A stretch of 64,000 nucleotides of DNA from Anas platyrhynchos (lineage: Eukaryota > Chordata > Aves > Anseriformes > Anatidae). The stretch lies in assembly GCF_047663525.1 (NCBI RefSeq), contig NC_092613.1, positions 955,501-1,019,500 on the forward strand. Direction: 5' to 3'. How positions within the stretch are numbered: position 1 is the stretch's first letter; each line of letters starts with the position of its first letter. This document shows positions 55,820 to 64,000 of the stretch, piece by piece. A model generated the notes under the pieces. The model was not told the origin of the DNA. It did no database searches and was given only the letters and a program-made list of their open reading frames with translations. Made by a program: the position numbers and the translations under genes.

Positions 55820-58800
55820 TCACACACTCAGGATTTCAAATTCTTCTTCCAATTCAAATAGCTTGTCAGTAGATTCAATGAGTTCTGTAAAAAAAGATAA
55901 AGAAAAAAATGCTTCTAAAGACATGCCTGATTTTGTTCACTTAAAAAAAAACTTTGAAAGACGCATTCCAGAAAAGTACTTTGTAAGAGTGAAAAAAATA
56001 ATCTGTGCTAGCAATTGTATGGCTTGTTTGGATACATGCCTGCTATATATTGCTTGACACTCACAAAGGATAGTTATTCTACCTGTGATTATTCTTTTAT
56101 TTGCTAACGAGGAACATAACATTGCACAATTAGGCTTTTAATCGGTGCCTTACCTGCTCCTGTGGTTGTCACTTCTGGTTTTGTTGGAGGTATGAAAGGA
56201 GGCCAGTGTGGCGGGTGCTTCTGGACCAGCTCAAACATCCGTAGACTCTGCTGCTTTAGAATCTCCTGAGGACAGAATGCTTTCATTTTAAAAGCTGGCT
56301 CGGGGGACGCTTCAAACACAAAACGTGTCTGCTTAATTGAAAGTGTTTTTTAATTACGCATGTCCATCAGGAAAAAAAAGTCTTTATACAGACATACTGT
56401 GAAATCCAAGCACCATGGTCTCTGTAATACATCCCTAGTTAAAACACATCTGGAAGACAGATCTCTTGAACTGTACTACAAATTATCAGTCTTATCATCT
56501 TTTGATATCAGCTTTGATATCTGCAAACCTGTAATTTTGTTTACAGGTAGCAAGCACACTAGGAATGTACAATATTTTCTGCTTTTTAAAAGAAAGTTGC
56601 TTGCATAGAACTCTCCTCAAGTTTTCTGTTGATCAATAGCACAAAAGACAGATCTATCAGCTCCTCCAAAGGGGAAAAAAAAAAAAAAAAACGCATCAGA
56701 TTTTGAAGGACAGGTTTTGGTCAGGAAAAAAGGTGTTCCTGAAGCCAAACGCTATTCCTCTTCAAAGAGAAGTTACCTTCTGTCCTGTATTTCAGTTATT
56801 TACAAACTGTTTTCCTTAGATGATTTTTTTTTTTTTAATAAATGCCCTTAGAAGTTGATGGTACTTTACATTCAGACGTCTGGTGCTTAGCTTAACAGCT
56901 GCATGCAGAAACATCCTCAAGTCTGTTTCCTGTGGCAGCCAGCACCTTCTGTTCTCCCTAGATCAGCAGGAGCTAGAGGCCTGCAGCACTTACAGAATCA
57001 GATCTTTAAGATAGCAGGGACTAACAGTCATAATTAGAACACGCAATCTATTATGTCAAACAATAAAAAAGGATCAGGAAGCAAATCATTGATACATCAC
57101 TACAATATGGCAGTTAAACCTTAGTCATTTAGTGAGAATTAGAAGTTAAAAGCAAGTGTCACCCAGTAACACCTTCAAGTGTGGATGTTTACACCCATTT
57201 TCCAACTGGCAGGGCTTGTGGCTGGTAAAGTGCTGAACAATTTCCAATTAGCAATTCAGTAGTATTGCCTTACCCTGATGCTTTAATGCATTCTTCTCCA
57301 TGGCTCATACAATTTGTATACAAAGGAAAATGCAAAGGAAAATTTTACAAAAAACAGACAATAAAAACCAGACTTTATAAAGAACAAATCGAGATGCTAA
57401 GTTCCCACTCTTACCTTTTGTACAAGACTACACCGGTTATCAAAATCACATTCTTCTTTGCAAAAGAAGCCCTTAGGGGAAAAAACAAACACACAGAGTT
57501 TTACCTTTGCAGATGGTAGGTATGTGGTACCAGCAGGTAAGGCGGTTTGACCTCTGATACAGTAATGCCCTGTACGATCAGTAGATATAAGACTCCAAAT
57601 ATGTGGCAGCTCTAGGGAGAGAACCCAAGGGGAGAACAAGGCCCTGCAAACCCCTAACGAAATAGTCAAGCAAAAAATAGCAGCAGCTCCTGTGTGCTCC
57701 TCCATGGAGCGCCACCCAGTTCCTACAGTCCAGGTATCAGCAGAAGCTGAAAACTTGTAGATGATGGACCACCTAAGGAACATTTCCATTCTGGTATCTA
57801 TACTGAAAATATTTGCTCTTCATTATGATTTTGTCTGTCTCGTTGCATCATGCCACATTTTGCACAGTTACGTAGTTAAGTATTAAAACAAAACAAAACA
57901 AAAAAACTTTCTAAAAAGCAGCAGTATTAAAAAACAGGTATGTGAATGAATGACAGATACCGGTATCTTTACAGATTGTTTAAAGCTTTAGAAACACATC
58001 CCACTGGTGACAACTGCCAATCACCCAATCACAGGATACTGGCATGGGATCAGATCCAATTTTTCCAAATACCACAGTACCCCCATGACATTTTGGGTGA
58101 ATTACAAATAATACATTTGTATTTGTAATTTGGGGTGAAATACACTAATTCCACTTAAACATTTTCAACTTATGATAGAAAGTAAGTTTAAGTAACTTGT
58201 CTAGAGGTGACCAAACATAAAGTAGTGATAGAATAAAACACGTAAACCTGTTTCAGTTCCTTGCTCTGACCATTATAATGCCTCTTGAAAGAAGTAAAAG
58301 CTGCTCAGTAAAGAAAACAAAGCGAGCTCCTACAGTACAGACAGCTCCCCACTTGCCCTAAGATTCTCCATGTAGTTATGTACAAACTACTATGTGTTGA
58401 TCACAGAAGACAGCTTTGTGATCTTGGTTCTGTTCAAGGAGATGCATTGCTGCCCTTACCAATGTAGAGAGACATTACTTTGAGATAAAGTACATGCATT
58501 CAAGATTTCCTGACACTTACTAAAGCTACTGAAGGGTCCAAATTCATGATCTTCATTCTATGTGGGGCTTCCTGGCAGTGGAAACTCTCATCGTCAACCG
58601 TGCCATTTTCTTCTGAATCTACAGAGCTTTGAGTGGTGTGAGGGTCCAGATAGATCAGCTCATTGCCTGGATGGGTAAAAGCCGTATGTTAAAAAAAAGC
58701 AAGTGACATTAATAAGCACTTGGTCCAGAACTGTAAAATAGAAATTAGATTGCCATTGCAGTCAGTATAATCTAGACTTTCCAGCTAGGGATTCTTTAAG

Positions 58801-61800
58801 AGAATCGGAAGGTTTAGACACAGCGTTTCCCACAGGGTATTTAGTATAACTTCCTATTGTCACCTATTACTGTAATTTTTTGGTTGGTTATGTTCTATCT
58901 TTGTCACATACTTTTATTTTTCCATGTGAGATCCAGTACTTTTTTTTTTTTTTTTTTTTAAATCTCAAGTGTTGTAAACACTAACATTTGACAGATTAAA
59001 AGGTACAGGATGTTCACAGATGCAATCTGTAATCCCATTAGGCATTCATTCAGAAATTGGAACAAAAAAGCCTAACTAAAACAGGTTAGGTTTTACAAAA
59101 GGACAAAATAGGGTTGCAAAATTTTGGCCCAAAGTGGGGTGAAATCTGAAGGAATGCATTTTAAATTAATTAGAGCAATACTTAATAACAGAAGGTATGC
59201 AAAAGGTGAAAAAGATACTGCTATCAGAAACAGTTTTGAAATACAAGAAAATAAAAGTGACATTTGACCAATACACTTGTCAAATGCTATCAGCTATTCT
59301 CAGTATGTTGCTCTTGTTGATGTCATCACTTATTTTTACACCTAGCTTTGCTGTTAACTTTCTGCTCCTGTTAAGGATCATCTCATACTGTTTCTAAACT
59401 CTTTTAGATATGCTTCTTCATTTATTTTATTCTATTCTCATCTTTCTTTACTTCTAGAGGTTCACGCTTAGACCCCTTACTATTTCCCCTTCAAAAAATG
59501 TTCTCTTTTGATCATCTGCACATTTGGAATAAGTTTCTTTTTTCCTTACCTAAAAATCCTATGAAATAATAGGCATTATTTGGTTTCCCTCCTAATGCTC
59601 CCAAAGACTGTGGCATCTTAAAGCATTCCTAGGAGTTCAAAAGAAATAAAGGAAATTGTAATTCATTTCTTTACTGACATCACACATACCCAAACTTATT
59701 TGACAGTAACGAGCAATGAATTGAAAGAAAACCTTACTTTAAATGCATCAATATATACGGGATTTATGTGATTTATCCCTAGTCGTAGAGGTATAATAAG
59801 CAAGAGGGCTTTCCAGCCTGTGCAGAGTCCTCCTGCCTTCTTGCTTCGGCCAAGAGCACTTCTGTGCAAATGTGCACTGCTGTGGGACGCGCTGCTGCTC
59901 TGAGGAGGGCACCAGCACATTTTTTCTGCGGGAATAAAACTAGAAATCAGTCAACGCACAGAGGAACACAAAGCAGATCTTCCTCTCAGTAGTGAATTAA
60001 GCTAGTTTGCCGGGGATCTTTATAGGGCACCCAAGACAAAACGAGCCGGGCATGGCAATTACAGCTATTTAGTAGAAGTAATTCTAGCAGACAGTATGTG
60101 CTGGCACGTCCAAGTGAGACGTTAGATCAATGATTGGGGGATGACAATTTAAGACTGCAGTGACATGTCCTATTAATGTTATTAATAGTGTCAAGCTTTG
60201 CCTATAAAACGCCAGAGAAATGAAATGGCAGCAATGATGACAGTAGAAATTCTTCAAGGAGCTCTTCACATCCAGTGATGTGAGCACGAAGTTGGCATCA
60301 GGGATCAAAAAACCACAACTGAGTTTGTATGTCCTTCTGCCCTCTTCTTACCCTTGCAAGACAAACCCATGGCCCCCCAAGTATTTGTTCATGTTTAGAT
60401 ACATGCTGGCAAATGGAGTCAAATCAGAAACTGTTACCAGAAAACTGATGAGGTGTCACTTACTGATGTCTTCAATGACCACCGTATTGTCCATAGATAC
60501 ATAAACTGCTAATGAATTCCATTCATCAAATAAAGCAAGCTTCCTAGAAAACATTAAGGTACTAATTAATATAAACTAGTTGGATCAAAAGGGTAGCTTT
60601 ACACTCAGAACCATTTATTTATTTTTTTTTTCTTAAGAAAAAACATCCTTTCTGCATTTTTTAAAGTCTCCACGTAAGAAAAAGAAAACTTTAAACATTA
60701 AATGTTTAATATCTTTAGAAAAATAGGTACTGAGTGGTACCAGGAAAAACATATGCGCTGCACCATGTGCAAACTGTTTTGTCTTACTGCTAAGTGCAGT
60801 GACAGTAACAGTTCAACTACATCAAGTTTATTACTTTTTATTGCACTCGACAGTCTCTGCAATGGGTTCTTGACCAATTGTGTCTTTTCTCATCTGGAAA
60901 AGAAAAAAATTCCTATGCCAGTTTTGCAGATTACTTTTTGCTTAAGAAATTCCACTGAATTCAGTGGAATTACTTCTGCCTGAGCCTGCGTGCACAGCAG
61001 AAATGGGGCGTTAAAAGCTAAATCAGCTAAGGGTTTGGGGCACCAAAACTTCAGTGGGAGACAGCAGCACACAGTTTTATGTCCACTTCTGCAAAATCCA
61101 AACCTTTGGGGAAGGGAGCTACACTCTTAAGCTGCACTGGCAGAATTAGCTGTTTCAAATAAGCCAGAAAGAAATGGGGGTGAGCGTTTCACCATGAAAA
61201 ACTTGGCCATGAAAGATCTGGAGTCCAGGGCATGCTTCAGCTCCCCTCCCTCTTCAGATCATGTGCCTGTTCCAGGGTGTCAAAGACTTGCTGCTGAGCT
61301 CGCAGGACCTGTAGCCTAGCCCCTGCCTGAGGTAAGACACCTCCACGTACCCCTGGAGAACTGAGCAGCCTCAGTTCCTTTCAGTGTGGCTCCCAGACTA
61401 TGAGGAGCTGCCCATCTTTATCCAGTAGCTTTTGCTGGCAGAACTGCTGCTCAGAAAGGGAGGAATTGCAGCTCAGTTCCCTCCTCAGCCGAGATGGCTT
61501 CTCTCTGATGTTTCACACCACCACTCCGACCTACACGGTGGCACTCTCGACCTGCCAGAGCTGTGCCACTGTGCAGAAAGGAATATACATCTGTGGTTTG
61601 ACTGGTGAGGGCATGCAGACGGCATAGCAGGAGACTTTCCTGCAGTTTCTTCTCCTCAGGCTCTTCCTTTATTAAAATTTAGAGGTCACCCATTCCCAAC
61701 TCAGTACCTGCACACCGAGCTGTGGCATGACATTCCATGCTGCACTTGTAAATAGATGGCAAGTACATTCCTGACTGTGGGACAGGGGGAGATGCAGCCT

Positions 61801-63997
61801 TCAAAACTCTGCCTGGGCCTTGTCTTGGCTGCCCCAGGGGAGTACGTTCTGAATGAGACTGGTATGATCTCACTTACTTTAGTACTTGAGCAACTGTATT
61901 TGGTCCAAACCATTCTCCAATTGACTTCCCCTCTCCAACACCCACCTGTGCTGTTTTCACAGTGAAAAAAAGACACACGTACACAAAATCAAAGAAAAAT
62001 GAGACCATAAAGAATGTGGGAACAATATACAGTAAATACCGTCACTGTCAAACATTCTAGAGTAACTGCAATCTGTATTTAGCAATAACAATTATTTTCT
62101 CAATCTATGCTCTTTTCAAAACTTAGGGAGTGCCAGTTTCTTTAATAAACAAAAGGCTTCTAAACTACAATGAGAATTACAAGTTAACAAATGTTAGTGC
62201 CCTTTATTACAAATTACAGCAATAAGCTACAAGACTGTCTATTCTAACATTACTGACTCTGGTACCCAAGGCTTACAGAGTTTATCAAGAGCTAGATTCT
62301 AGTACATGGCTTTATTTAGGTCTCAGGGAATGTTTCTGTACTACTAGTCTTTGCGCCCATCTGCATACCTTTTTATTTTTATATAAGCATACACATTGTC
62401 TTCACATCCACTTTTTAAAATTATGAATTAACATACTGCAAATTAGTGATTCAACACAGTAGAAATTTCAGTGGAAAAAACCTGAAAGTTTATGTTTGTT
62501 CTTACCCATCTGGTGGATTGAATAACAGCAAGCCTTCCTGTCGAGAAAGCATCGTAGGATTCTGTGATATTCTTCTGGTTGTTTTTTGTGTTTTTCCCAT
62601 TGCCAATCTGAAAGGAAAAATTGATATAGAATAAAAAATGGTGACGTTTTCATTACACTGATCAAATGTCTAGACAGCAGAAAGCTTTATAATGAGATGT
62701 TAAAAGACATTTCAATTCATCTCGAATATTTACATTTTGTGTAGAGCTCCTAGAATTCCAAGCTTGTTATTTATCATCAAGCTGCCCTTTATCATCATAG
62801 GCTAGATTGTAAAAACAGGGAAAATAAAACAAAACAAAAACATCAACTGCAAACATATTCTGACGGATCATGCTGCGTGTTGATAGCCATTCCAGTATCT
62901 CTGAGCTTCCAAGATTATTTAAAAGTACAGGCTGTGTTTAGACCTTGTTGGATTTCTAAGCACCCATTAAATAACAACATAAGATCCATACAGAAAGTCC
63001 AAACACTCCACTGGCAGCATCCTGGGATGTGACATGCACGCTTCAGAGCTTGCACCAGGGGGGTTTGGACCTCGTGCTGCTGACAAGTGAGTAGTGAAGA
63101 GAAGGGTAAGAGCACTGTCCCACGGTGGCAGGTTTTCCCTTGGCCTCAACTTGGGTGTTACACTAAAAGGTTCATAAAATAATGGCGACAGGATTCCCCA
63201 TTTGTTCTCCTTCTATGCCTATTTCTCTGCTTCAGGCTGGGATGATTTCACCCAGCTGAATATGAATTGATTCATTAGGAACTGTTACCAGGGCATCAAA
63301 GAAAGTCTCACTAATAAATTCAGGGTTTGTGCTTTTAATGGAGTACTTACGAAGAAGCGTCTGCAGACAATACCGAAGTTCCCTCAGGACCAGCACTCAC
63401 CTCTCCCTAAGTGTCTGCAGATCAGTGCTTGGGCCAGCATCATCTGCCCGCATCGCAGCATACATCCCCAGCCAGCGTCCGACGAAGGACCCGTGCCTCC
63501 TGTTAGGAAAGTTCAGCACAATCAGTGCAGGCTTTCAACTGGGTGCAGCACCACAGAGGACATTTCAGAGTGCTAGAAAACAGATAGGGCTGCTGAAGCC
63601 TCCATGAACTGTCCTACAGATAAAAGGCACACAGCAAGACTTTGGTTCCATGCTGTTGGTCTAATTCTAATCTCTGCATTGCACAAATAAACAAAATTCA
63701 TTTATTCCTTGTGGAGCTGACTTACTCTTTTCATTCTTCAAGCAGCATTCACAAACCATTTACTGCATGCTATACAACATGATCACCTGTTTACATACAG
63801 ACATAAATAAACACTGATTTTAATAATCTTCATGTTTGCATAAACAGTTAAAATGATGCTCAAAATGCGCTGATACTCTAGAAATATTTTCCCAGCCTAC
63901 GATGCCATCACTTATCTTGCTATTTAATTTAGAACAATGCAGCAAATCTGCAGTATACTCACCAATAGGCAAAAACTTTCTTCTATACGTAAACCAC
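55820..63997 (-). CDS. ATG4A-like: ATG4A-like cysteine protease, copy D (intact over exons seen)
   Basis: Exons in transcription order: 63963 to about 63997, 63401-63499, 62506-62607, 61878-61950, 60464-60543, 59738-59925, 59550-59628, 58521-58666, 57415-57471, 56154-56265 and 55820-55884 (stop 55820-55822). The structure is the same as copy C, with all GT/AG sites present and frames joining. The catalytic Cys, Asp-Pro-His and C-terminal FEIL are present. The exon at 58521 encodes QSSVD where copy C has QSFVD. The left flank differs from B and C: just below 54599 it keeps about 35 bp not seen in the other units. The first recognised exon sits at the right edge of the window, so anything 5' of it is unseen here. 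In the other copies the same position borders a CR1-derived repeat. Confidence 0.85.
60948..60971. repeat. 24-bp perfect palindrome in ATG4A intron (copy D)
   Basis: Identical to the site at 21631-21654, in the same intron. Confidence 0.95.
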
Positions 63998-64000
63998 GTT

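Larger units (their letters stand above)
1..64000. repeat. Tandem segmental-duplication array (units of about 22.45, 22.45 and 16.9 kb)
   Basis: The first bases of the window recur in the same orientation at 22456, 44909 and 61786, and the match continues for kilobases with only scattered substitutions and small indels. A second landmark (ATTCAGTATTTCTC, the left edge of the ATG4A-bearing core) lies at 15277, 37718 and 54599, giving matching periods of 22441 and 16881. Each unit is a conserved core of about 9.4 kb plus a spacer of 13.0, 13.0 or 7.4 kb. The third unit is short because its spacer lacks two blocks. Head-to-tail order, intron retention and high identity show DNA-level amplification, not retroposition. 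Placement on the avian Z chromosome is inference. Confidence 0.97.

Noticed and set aside
1..64000. CRISPR array, prokaryotic operon or prophage
   Set aside because: The direct repeats are microsatellites or kilobase-scale duplications, with no spacer-repeat pattern; genes are intron-containing and vertebrate.

Overview
This is vertebrate, almost certainly avian and most likely chicken, nuclear DNA. Coding sequence is split into short exons with consensus GT..AG splice sites, there are CR1-type LINE fragments and avian-type LTR sequences, and microsatellites are long. There are no bacterial-style genes, operons or CRISPR arrays. Most long open frames in the window are low-complexity repeats read in several frames.

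The window is a head-to-tail tandem array of a large segmental duplication. The same points recur at about 1, 22456, 44909 and 61786, so the periods are about 22.45, 22.45 and 16.88 kb. By eye the copies are about 99% identical. Each unit has a conserved core of about 9.4 kb (A: 1-2243, cut by the window; B: 15277-24696; C: 37718-47151; D: 54599-64000) and a variable spacer (2244-15276; 24697-37717; 47152-54598).

Each core carries, on the minus strand, an intron-containing gene related to ATG4A, the cysteine protease that processes and delipidates ATG8/GABARAP/LC3 proteins in autophagy. Eleven exons are recognised. They match human ATG4A from about residue 54 to the C-terminus with no internal loss (human numbering and length from memory). 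The catalytic Cys (GWGC), the Asp-Pro-His motif, the regulatory-loop Trp and the C-terminal LIR-like FEIL are present. The first ~53 residues are missing in every copy: homology stops inside the first recognised exon, next to a CR1-derived repeat. Copy B has also lost a splice donor. Copies C and D look intact over what is present.

The spacers are mosaics. They contain CR1 fragments, an avian LTR-like element (about 6000-6909 and its equivalents) with further fragments of it downstream, a solo LTR found only in the first spacer, (TTCC)n, (AAAAT)n, (CT)n and (GGTT)n arrays, and a 0.7-0.8 kb G-rich (ATAGG)n/(GAGGG)n block. They also hold several kilobases I cannot assign. The spacers differ by kilobase-scale insertions, deletions and replacements, while single-base variants in the cores are shared in mutually incompatible combinations. 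Unequal exchange and gene conversion therefore look active.

From memory, the chicken Z chromosome has a multi-megabase tandem array of testis-expressed gene families that includes an ATG4A-derived family. This window fits that array, but the placement is inference and needs alignment to confirm.
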